From Pedobacter mucosus (GTDB lineage: Bacteria > Bacteroidota > Bacteroidia > Sphingobacteriales > Sphingobacteriaceae): a stretch of 64,000 bases of DNA. Position 1 is the stretch's first letter. Each line of letters opens with the position of its first letter. Both the position numbers and the translations under genes were made by a program. Where the stretch lies: contig NZ_CP087585.1 in the NCBI RefSeq assembly GCF_022200785.1, forward strand, positions 930,001-994,000, read 5' to 3'. Of this stretch, positions 44,941 to 52,132 are shown piece by piece. A model generated the notes under the pieces. That model saw only the letters and a list, made by a program, of their open reading frames with translations. It was not told where the DNA came from and did not search any database.

Positions 44941-46101
44941 TTATTTCATACTGATATCTGCTTTCATTAAATAAACGTTATAAGGTTCCCATTGAGACAT
45001 TGTAAAATATAACTTATTGTCGTTATTCCTTAGTGGATATATGTATGGACAATACAATCCCTTGAAATGGGTCACATCAGCTAAAATTTTTAAATCGCTC
45101 CAAACTCCATTAATCGTTTTTGCATCTCGATAAACTAATGCATGAAATTTACTTTTAGCAGTTGGATCATATGCAGAATCATAGCTGTAGGCAATTATCC
45201 ACCTTTTAAACTTTTCGTGATATAGCAAGGACGCTTCGCCAATTGGACCCGGTATAATTACTGTTGCCTTACTTTCATCACCTTTGAACCACTTTCTTGA
45301 ATCGCCATTCCAATATTCGTACTGATTGAGATTAAGCATATTTTTTTCTAAAATCCTTGCTAAATACCCAGGTCCGCCACGGCCAGATAGGCTACCAATC
45401 ATGAAAACATATCCATCTTTTTTAGCGTAACACACTTGCGAAAACTTGCTGTCATCTTTAAAAGTAACCTCGCTTTTTCTTGTCCAGGTTTTCCCATCAT
45501 CTGTTGATGTGTATAGAGATGAAAAGTTTGTCAACCATCGTCCATTTCCACCAGCCCAATCATAAATATTCATGTAGTGCACATAATCTGTAGATTTTAC
45601 TCTTATTGCAGCCGTTGGGATTGAAGAATTATACTTCTGTGGGTTCGTTTTTCCGCCGGCACAAATTTCTCGGGCACTGCCATTATTATCTAAGGCCATG
45701 GAATCGATTTTGATACCGTCCTCTATATTGTCATCGCTTGAAAATGCAAGAACGTTCGATCTCCAATTGGCACCGTTTCCACCTCCTTTGCCACCTTTCT
45801 CTGCAATAAATTCACGGCCATGGGTATCACCAAAAAAAATCCCGACTTTTTTGCCTTTCATCTGCCAAAAGATGCCTAGGTCAGTTCCGCCAACGTCGTA
45901 TTTTTCGGCTGTATTATTTGGACTTGGTAGTTGTTCTCCTTTCAAGGGCGTTCCCGTTAAACGAGAAACTTTTTGCACATTACTTAATTGTAAGCCTTCT
46001 GTGGAGTTTGTTTGTGATGATCCTGTATAACCAAAGCTAAAAAGTAATGCTGTAGTTAACCAAAAAAGATTTATTGATTTAATAAGTTGACTCATTTTCA
46101 T
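44941..46101 (-). CDS. Secreted DUF4185 family protein (glycosidase-like propeller fold)
   Basis: Exported protein with the DUF4185 signature: YDVGGTDLGIFWQMKGKKVGIFFGDTHG, then NVLAFSSDDNIEDGIKID, NFSSLYTSTDDGKTWTRKSEV, and GPIGEASLLYHEKFKRWIIAYSYDS with a late YCPYIYPLRNNDNKLYFTMSQWEPYNVYLM. The repeated aromatic/Asp blades resemble five-bladed propeller enzymes (GH43/GH32-like), but catalytic residues cannot be fixed by eye. I start at the ATG at 46101 (MKMSQLIKSINLFW, signal peptide ending GSSQ); the open frame extends upstream to 46146 without a better leader. It is divergent from the ArsB/NhaD gene, with a palindrome between them. Confidence 0.8.
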   Translation of the reverse strand: MKMSQLIKSINLFWLTTALLFSFGYTGSSQTNSTEGLQLSNVQKVSRLTGTPLKGEQLPSPNNTAEKYDVGGTDLGIFWQMKGKKVGIFFGDTHGREFIAEKGGKGGGNGANWRSNVLAFSSDDNIEDGIKIDSMALDNNGSAREICAGGKTNPQKYNSSIPTAAIRVKSTDYVHYMNIYDWAGGNGRWLTNFSSLYTSTDDGKTWTRKSEVTFKDDSKFSQVCYAKKDGYVFMIGSLSGRGGPGYLARILEKNMLNLNQYEYWNGDSRKWFKGDESKATVIIPGPIGEASLLYHEKFKRWIIAYSYDSAYDPTAKSKFHALVYRDAKTINGVWSDLKILADVTHFKGLYCPYIYPLRNNDNKLYFTMSQWEPYNVYLMKADISMK

Positions 46102-46292
46102 TATTATTTGGTTAGTTCGCCAAGATAAAAACATTTTAAATATCAAAAAGAAATCTAAAGCAAATGTTACTTTGTTTGATTTACCAGAAGGTTATAACTA
46201 AAAAGATAAAGAATTGTGTAATTAATAGATACAGTTGCTTGCTTCTTGCTATAGTTGATGCCTGAAGTTTAAAGCTAGATGAATAAGAAAAT

Positions 46293-46306
46293 CTTAATCG
46301 ATTAAG
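46293..46306. promoter_or_regulatory. Palindrome CTTAATCGATTAAG, candidate LacI-type operator
   Basis: A perfect 14-bp palindrome with a central CG, the usual layout of LacI-family operators, sits 49 bp before the ArsB/NhaD-like start and 192 bp before the DUF4185 start in their divergent gap. A related site, CTAATCGATCAA (34411-34422), lies in the PUL 2 susC leader. Palindromes this long are expected a few times by chance in 64 kb, so only position favours it. Confidence 0.35.
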
Positions 46307-46354
46307 TCATGCTTAATTTTTTCTACAATTAATTGGCGATTATAATAAATCAAA

Positions 46355-47602
46355 ATGACTACAATATTTTTTATTCTCTTTATTTCATTCTTGGCAATTG
46401 CTGGAGTAATTATAAGGCCATTTAAGATACCTGAATATGTATGGGCCTGTACCGGTGCAAGCTTTCTGTTGCTGTTTGGACTTATAAGCTTTTCCAGCGG
46501 TATTGCAGCAGTTGCAAAGGGAACCGATGTTTACTTTTTTTTATTAGGAATGATGCTGTTAGCTGAAGCTGCTAGGATAGAGGGACTATTTGACTGGCTT
46601 GCAGCCCACGCTACAAAACTAGCCCAAGGATCGGCTATAAAGCTTTTTTTTCTAATTTATTTAGTCGGTACGATTGTAACTATATTCTTGTCTAATGATG
46701 CAACAGCTGTAGTTTTAACTCCGGACGTAATTGCAGCAATGAACACCAGTCAAGTAAAAAATCCAATGCCTTATCTATTTATATGTGTTTTTATTGCGAA
46801 CGCCGCATCATTTGTTCTACCTATATCTAATCCTGCAAACCTAGTTATTTATGTTGAGAGGCTTCCTTCGCTTATCGAATGGCTTTCACATTTTATAATT
46901 CCATCACTAGTATCCATAATTGTTACTTTTATTATATTATTCTTTCTTCAGCGTAAACAGTTGCGCCAATCCATTAGCATAAATATTGCTATTCCTTCTT
47001 TATCAAAAGGTGGAATAACTGCTATGGTTGGAATTGTATTATCAGCAACTATTCTAATTAGCTGTTCTGCAATGGGTATTGCACTTGGACTGCCAACATT
47101 CTTAGCTGGATTAGTTACCATGATAATTATTTATTTCGGTACTGGAAGAAATCCAGTAGAGATTGTCAAGGGCCTTACTTGGCAAGTTATACCACTCGTG
47201 GCAGGGTTGTTTATAATTGTGAAGGCATTGGCGAAAACCGGATTAATGCAGTCGGCTGCCGTTTTACTTATGCATTTTGTACAAAAAGATATTATCGCCA
47301 CTACGTGGGGAAGTGGTTTTTTAACTGCCTTCGTTTGTAATTTGATAAACAATTTACCAGCTGGTTTAACCGCTGCAGATATTATGACAGTGGCAAATCC
47401 TCCTGAAATCGTACGCAAAGCCATCCTAATTGGTATCGATTTGGGGCCAAATCTTTCTCCTACTGGCTCGCTTGCCTCCATTCTTTGGCTGTTGGCTTTA
47501 CGTAGGGAAAATCTTAATGTAAATGGATGGGAATTTTTGAAGCTAGGAATTTTTGTTATGCTTGTTCCGCTTATATTTACCATTGCCTCTTTGTATGTAT
47601 AA
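46355..47602 (+). CDS. ArsB/NhaD-type ion transporter
   Basis: 415-residue inner-membrane protein with about 11-12 TM segments from the ion-transporter superfamily (ArsB/NhaD/CitM). Two repeat-related re-entrant motifs are visible: VTIFLSNDATAVVLTPDVIAAM and CNLINNLPAGLTAADIM, each with the Asn/Pro signature. The end GIDLGPNLSPTGSLASILWLLALRRENLNVNGWEFLKLG is very close to the ArsB consensus. It may export arsenite or transport an organic or inorganic anion. No arsR or arsC neighbour is present, so arsenic resistance is not shown. It is divergent from DUF4185 and convergent with the M1 peptidase. Confidence 0.86.
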   Translation: MTTIFFILFISFLAIAGVIIRPFKIPEYVWACTGASFLLLFGLISFSSGIAAVAKGTDVYFFLLGMMLLAEAARIEGLFDWLAAHATKLAQGSAIKLFFLIYLVGTIVTIFLSNDATAVVLTPDVIAAMNTSQVKNPMPYLFICVFIANAASFVLPISNPANLVIYVERLPSLIEWLSHFIIPSLVSIIVTFIILFFLQRKQLRQSISINIAIPSLSKGGITAMVGIVLSATILISCSAMGIALGLPTFLAGLVTMIIIYFGTGRNPVEIVKGLTWQVIPLVAGLFIIVKALAKTGLMQSAAVLLMHFVQKDIIATTWGSGFLTAFVCNLINNLPAGLTAADIMTVANPPEIVRKAILIGIDLGPNLSPTGSLASILWLLALRRENLNVNGWEFLKLGIFVMLVPLIFTIASLYV

Positions 47603-47802
47603 TATATCTGCTATCAAATGTTAAGGATTTGAAGAACGTTTGGTTATATCGAGATGATATTATGAAAGGCGGAAAGCTCAGCTCATAGCTGAATACAAAA
47701 TGAGAAGCAAGACATTCGCTTACCTAAATTTTTATCCAAGTCTCATTCCTAAGTAGATTCGCAATCGTTATAATTTATTGCATGGAGGCGATGCTAAATG
47801 AT

Positions 47803-47845
47803 ATTTGAGTCTGTAACAAAACATTAATTTACTACAGACTCAAAT
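47803..47845. terminator. 13-bp inverted repeat between convergent genes
   Basis: ATTTGAGTCTGTA and TACAGACTCAAAT are a perfect 13-bp inverted repeat around a 17-nt loop. It lies in the 289 bp between the ends of the ArsB/NhaD and M1 genes, closer to M1. No strong U-tract follows on either side (TTAGGTTCTTTT to the right). It is best read as a bidirectional terminator or barrier hairpin; a transcription-factor site is less likely at this place. Confidence 0.5.
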
Positions 47846-47891
47846 TAGGTTCTTTTAATAGAAGATTGAAATTACTAAAATGTGGTTAAAC

Positions 47892-49916
47892 TTAATTTTT
47901 TGGCCAAACGTTATCAGCAATATTAGCGTCAGGAAAACGACCATTCGGATCTAATGTAATCTTTTTAATCTTACGTCCGCCAAAATCCAAAACTGCATTA
48001 AACGTTCGGTTGCCATTAAACCAAACCGATGCAGGCCAGGTAACTTCAGCTGTTGCTGCATCTATCATTTTTGCGTTCGATACTTTCTTAATAGATGGTC
48101 CTGTTGCCTCAAATTCGACTTTTAAAACAATTGGCGATGGCATTTGTCCTGCCTGGTGCACCTTTACTGTTGTTTTTCCTTTAATTGTTTTCGCATCTTG
48201 GATTGATCCTTCTACAGTTTCTGTTGTGAACAACCAATAATACCAGAACCATTCCAAATCCTGTCCTAATTCATTGTCCATAAAAAACATATAATCCCAT
48301 GGAGATGGATGCTTGAATGACCAAGTTGCGGTGTATTTTTTCATCGCGTTAATAACAGCCTCATCGCCCACAATTCCACCTAGCATAGAAAGCATCAAGG
48401 GAGTTTTTCCATATGTCTGAAAGCTGTATCCTGAGCCTGCATCATTTGCGCTCCACATCATAGGCGCTTCACTTTCGCTTCCACTATTTCTACCGTAACT
48501 TTGTCCAAGGCCATCTAAACTATAAGGTTTTGATCTGGTATCAGCACCTGATAAAATATTCATGTACTGGTTAAAGCCTTCATCCATCCAACCATAACGC
48601 GTTTCATTATTTCCGACTACCATTGGCCACCACTGATGTGCAGTTTCATGATCTGCCGCACCCTGATTCGAGTTGATAACCATTGGGTACTCCATACCTG
48701 CACTTGGCCCATCCTGCATAGTAAATTGTGGAAATGGATAAGGTGCCCAAAGTTTTGAATAAAATTCGAGTGCATGGCGTGAAACCTGACCAGCCCTTTC
48801 AAAAGATTTTGCTCTTTCTGGTGCATAAACCATATGTATTGGAATTGGCCCTTTACCTGGAATTATAGCTCGTGTTGCCTTCCAAATAAAATTATCTGCA
48901 GTTGCCCATGCAAAATCGTTTACCTTATCAGCAAGGAAATGCCAAGTAAGTTTTTCACCTGCGGCAGTTGCTTTGCCAGCTCCTTTTTCTGTTTCTCCAA
49001 CAATAATTACGTCAGCATCTGACGAAAGTACAGTTGAAAGGCGCTGTCTAGCAGTTTCTGTCAACACTTCCTTTGGATTTTGAAGTACACCTGTACCACT
49101 TACAATCCAACCACCGGGCACTGTCAAGTAAACATCGAATTTGCCAAAGTTATTATAGAACTCTGAAGGACCTAAATATGGACTTGTTTCCCAACCACGT
49201 AAATCATCATATTTCGCAAGGCGAGGATACCATTGTGTAGGCTGAAAGAGCTTGTTATCAAATCGCTGTGTCATTCGGTGACCTCGGCCAATCGTACCGC
49301 CTGGAAGTTTGGTGTGCCAGGCAACTTCCACCTCAACCGTTGTTCCGGCTTTAATAGGATCTACTAAATTGATGGTAGCTATAGTTTGTGTAAGACCAGA
49401 AACCGTCATTTTAGTTGGTGTGGCTGCGGGTTGGTTTTGATTGCCGCGAGCTGCAAAAGGCGCCACAGCAGTAAGATCAACTAATTGACCTGCTATTTTT
49501 AAACTGGTTAATACCATTCCATCGGTTGCCTCGGCAGGTACCGATGAACCGCGTTGTGCTTCTGGTCGGAAGATGTTGTGATCTAAGCGCAACACGATTG
49601 TTTTTAAATCATCTTTGCTGTTGTTGTGCATGCTAATTTTTTCCGAGCCGGTGATGGTTTCTTTTTCTGGATCAAGACTTGCATTAATGTTATAATCTGC
49701 CTCAAGTTGCCAATAATTTGGTCCTGGCTTACCAGAAAAATCGCGTGTACCAGAAGCAAAAGCCTTTTTGATGGAATTTGTCATCGGTACATCGAGCCGA
49801 ATTGAACGTTTTGAAGTTTCAATACTTTTACGAAGTGCAAGTGGCGCTTGCTGCGCTGATGCAGCAGTAATTGAAGTAACTAAGGCAATAAAAGTGGTTC
49901 GTAAATTTTTGATCAT
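47892..49916 (-). CDS. Secreted M1-family metallopeptidase
   Basis: Zinc aminopeptidase-type enzyme of 675 residues, from the ATG at 49916 (a TTG two codons upstream is less likely). A signal peptide (ending TAASAQQ) precedes the N-terminal beta-domain (YWQLEADYNINASLDPEKETITGSEKISMHNNS). The catalytic domain has AGMEYPMVI (the GxMEN-like exopeptidase position), zinc motif HETAH (423-427) and the third ligand Glu446 in WMDEGFN, exactly 18 residues after the HExxH. This spacing is diagnostic for M1. A C-terminal domain of beta-strands follows. It probably degrades peptides in the periplasm or outside the cell. Confidence 0.93.
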   Translation of the reverse strand: MIKNLRTTFIALVTSITAASAQQAPLALRKSIETSKRSIRLDVPMTNSIKKAFASGTRDFSGKPGPNYWQLEADYNINASLDPEKETITGSEKISMHNNSKDDLKTIVLRLDHNIFRPEAQRGSSVPAEATDGMVLTSLKIAGQLVDLTAVAPFAARGNQNQPAATPTKMTVSGLTQTIATINLVDPIKAGTTVEVEVAWHTKLPGGTIGRGHRMTQRFDNKLFQPTQWYPRLAKYDDLRGWETSPYLGPSEFYNNFGKFDVYLTVPGGWIVSGTGVLQNPKEVLTETARQRLSTVLSSDADVIIVGETEKGAGKATAAGEKLTWHFLADKVNDFAWATADNFIWKATRAIIPGKGPIPIHMVYAPERAKSFERAGQVSRHALEFYSKLWAPYPFPQFTMQDGPSAGMEYPMVINSNQGAADHETAHQWWPMVVGNNETRYGWMDEGFNQYMNILSGADTRSKPYSLDGLGQSYGRNSGSESEAPMMWSANDAGSGYSFQTYGKTPLMLSMLGGIVGDEAVINAMKKYTATWSFKHPSPWDYMFFMDNELGQDLEWFWYYWLFTTETVEGSIQDAKTIKGKTTVKVHQAGQMPSPIVLKVEFEATGPSIKKVSNAKMIDAATAEVTWPASVWFNGNRTFNAVLDFGGRKIKKITLDPNGRFPDANIADNVWPKN

Positions 49917-50138
49917 GAGCAATTATATTTAATAAGGATGAGCTAGATAGCTAACTTAATAAAAGTTTGTTAATGAAACGAAAAGTAATGGCTATTTTAC
50001 CCAACATGATAAAATGATCTTGAGGAGAATTTTAAGTTTGGTTATTTATTGATTTAATTACTGCAGAATAAGCGGAAAGTGTGGGTTTATAACGAATAGA
50101 CAATCGAAGCAATAAATTTACTTAGAAGGCACAAAAAA

Positions 50139-50162
50139 GCCCTTTAAGAGATCTTAAAGGGC
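50139..50162 (-). terminator. Strong terminator hairpin downstream of the tRNA remnant
   Basis: GCCCTTTAAG and CTTAAAGGGC form a perfect 10-bp stem with an AGAT loop. On the minus strand it is followed by TTTTTTGTG, a good U-tract, and on the plus strand by GACTTTTTG. It lies 13 bp past the 3' end of the truncated tRNA and is most simply that tRNA's original terminator. It may also act bidirectionally. Confidence 0.85.
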
Positions 50163-50175
50163 GACTTTTTGTTTG

Positions 50176-50222
50176 TGGGCCCACCTGGGCTCGAACCAGG
50201 GACCAAAAGATTATGAGTCTTT
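50176..50222 (-). pseudogene. Truncated tRNA (CAT anticodon), 3' half only; probable integration scar
   Basis: Read on the minus strand, the bases fold exactly as positions 27-73 of a tRNA. They give anticodon stem AAAGA/TCTTT around CTCATAA (anticodon CAT), variable TGGTC, T-arm CCTGG-TTCGAGC-CCAGG, acceptor strand TGGGCCC and discriminator A. The expected D-arm and 5' acceptor strand (GGGCCCA) are absent from the adjoining 50223-50300 sequence, so this is only the 3' half. A CAT anticodon means tRNA-Met or tRNA-Ile2. Integrative elements that use tRNA genes duplicate such a 3' half. GATTATGAGT (50209-50218) recurs at 50245-50254. Confidence 0.85.
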
Positions 50223-50444
50223 TAGTTTTGTCTTTTAATATATTGATTATGAGTTAGTTGTATAGATTTTATTTTCAGTTCGCAAGTATTTATTAAGTAT
50301 TGTGTGACGCTTTTTTTACAAAAAAAAAGTCTTTAGGTCGTCTACGAATTTTTGCTCCTTAAAAATTCACCTGTGTATCAACAAAATTTTTCTTCAAATT
50401 TTCTTTCTCTCAAATAAATTACCCCAGATACTATAGAAACTTGA

Positions 50445-50654
50445 AATGGTTATATCCATTTCAAAGTTTCGATACCCCTGCCGGCAGGTTATCGTTTCAG
50501 TTTTACTGGTAATGATATCTTCTATCCTAATGGACGAGAAAATCAACGTGTTGGAATCAAACCAGATACATATTTTCAAGCATCTGCCAAAGATTTGAGT
50601 GGAGTAGAAGATGCAAATCTGCAAAGAGCATTGAAGTATATCAAAGAAGGGTAA
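50445..50654 (+). pseudogene. C-terminal remnant of an S41-family (C-terminal processing) peptidase
   Basis: A 69-codon open frame immediately follows a stop (50442-50444) and has no start codon in a plausible position. Its translation contains RFSFTGNDIFYPNGRENQR, VGIKPD and LQRALKYIKEG, the typical last strand-helix segment of S41 proteases (F.G.D..YPDG...QRVGI.PD). The PDZ domain and catalytic Ser/Lys region are missing. It is a decayed fragment located about 220 bp from the truncated tRNA, consistent with debris at an integration site. Confidence 0.75.
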
Positions 50655-51259
50655 TAAGGGTTCAATTTAATAGTCTGTGTAAAATTAAGCTGCTGAAAGT
50701 ATGTATCTCTAAACAGCATTTTGCTTTCATTACAGAAAATTTTCGTTTTGTGAGACATTTTTTCTCTTTGCTGTAATTGGTGCAAGTAAACTTACATCTG
50801 AAAGGAAGATATACAGTAGGGGATAAATACTTTCGTTTAATAAGTCACTTTACTTCTCTTTTGTCGGAAACCTTTACTACATAATAAAAAATTTCTCTAG
50901 TATTTTTTTAGCATGAACAATAAATCAATAGTTTAAACGCTTTAGTATATGAGAGCGTTAATTTAGATAAGGGGATTATGATCACAGATCACGGTCCCTT
51001 TTTCTTTATATCATTATACGTTGACAAAACTCATCATATTCTAGGCAGAACCTTCATTATTTGAGACAAAACTAATGACGAAATTTTTCATGTCTGAAAT
51101 TTAGAGCTTTTGGGATTAAAGAAGAAGTGATTGAAATGAATTCAAATAATTATATTTTGTAAACGATCAACAGTTTTAAAGACAAATAAAATTTTGTAAT
51201 GACCTATTCAGCTTTGTGGAATCTCTAAGCTAAGTATATAATTAATTAATTTTTAAATT
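50655..51259. other. Non-coding stretch with two degenerate copies of a dispersed repeat
   Basis: I see no gene here; short open frames on either strand have no protein-like features. It contains the weak repeat copies TCGTTTTGTGAGAC (50743-50756) and TCATTATTTGAGAC (51054-51067), related to better copies at 51726, 54858 and 57181. The rest is AT-rich. Confidence 0.5.
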
Positions 51260-51649
51260 ATGAAATACTTTAAAATAATTTTTCTTTGTTTTCTAATCTC
51301 CTCAGTTGTCAGCCTGATGGGAGTATTTGTCATGCAATCCACTGATTTGATTGGTAAAGCAGATACAGACTTTAAAAACTTGCCTTATGGAATTGCTATC
51401 GGAATTAATCTATGCTTTTTTTTGGGAAGCTTAACTGTTTTGCTGAATCAGAAACAAGTTGTTCGGAGTAATATCTTTTCGAATGCGCTAAGTTTTTTTC
51501 TCCTACCTGGCTTGCTTGTATTAGTTTTATTGTTAGCAATGTGGGATGAGCCTTGGCCTGGTGTGTTATTTTGCATCCCTTACCTGATTGTGTTGTTTAT
51601 CTTTTTCATTCGTTCGAAAAAAAGTAACAGATTCAGCTATCAGAAATGA
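51260..51649 (+). CDS. Small hypothetical membrane protein (4 TM)
   Basis: 129-residue protein with four hydrophobic helices: IIFLCFLISSVVSLMGVFV, YGIAIGINLCFFLGSLTVLL, FFLLPGLLVLVLLLAM and LFCIPYLIVLFIFFI, ending in a basic tail (RSKKSNRFSYQK). No family is recognised. The codon pattern and clean helix spacing suggest a real gene, standing alone in an otherwise decayed stretch. A dispersed repeat copy begins 76 bp after its stop. Confidence 0.65.
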   Translation: MKYFKIIFLCFLISSVVSLMGVFVMQSTDLIGKADTDFKNLPYGIAIGINLCFFLGSLTVLLNQKQVVRSNIFSNALSFFLLPGLLVLVLLLAMWDEPWPGVLFCIPYLIVLFIFFIRSKKSNRFSYQK

Positions 51650-52132
51650 ATTGTTCTTGAGTATTGTGAAGATTGCAATCAACTTTGGTAGCAGGATCTC
51701 TAGGATCAATTTATTTTGGTAATCTTCGTTTTTTGAGGCAAATTATCACTATTGGCAATCTAGGGCTTATCTAAAAAGTGACCGTTTTTTGATAGTTTTC
51801 AAAAGCTTATGAAATGTTTAACTTTTTTGAGTGGTACACCTTATTCCACTTCATCTTTTGAGCGATTTGGCAAAAATTTTTGGAAAGTGCCCTTTTCGAT
51901 TTATCAAGTTTTCTGGTATCTAAATATAAATTGTTTTTTAACCTCAGAAGATCCTTTATGTTAACTTTCTTATTCTAATGCCAAAAGCGATTGTTCGCTT
52001 CTGGACAGGGACTGTTCATTATCGGACAACAAGGTTTCTGAAATTATAATAAATAGGCGATAAATACGTGCTAAACGGATAATTTTAATTTGGAATAGAA
52101 TTGGTATCGGTTGTATTAATAAAATATTTGCC
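51650..52132. other. Intergenic 483 bp containing dispersed repeat copy (51726-51770)
   Basis: No gene is supported. Position 51726-51770 carries the clearest form of the dispersed repeat, starting TCGTTTTTTGAGGC and ending GGGCTTAT. The remaining sequence upstream of the FtsX-type permease is AT-rich; it should include that gene's promoter, but I see no exact consensus. Confidence 0.45.
51726..51770 (+). repeat. Dispersed about 46-bp repeat, copy A
   Basis: Begins TCGTTTTTTGAGGC, then 31 bp ending CTAGGGCTTAT. Copies B (54858) and C (57181) share the same 14-bp start and a 32-bp second half with matching TA/AATG/CTT.G..T.AT positions. Each lies just downstream of a plus-strand gene. Confidence 0.6.

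Noticed and set aside
47131..47583. 150-codon minus-strand frame inside the ArsB/NhaD gene
   Set aside because: Antisense shadow; the plus-strand frame has clear membrane and family motifs.
50209..50254. Complete tRNA gene
   Set aside because: The D-arm and 5' acceptor strand are absent; only the 3' half folds.
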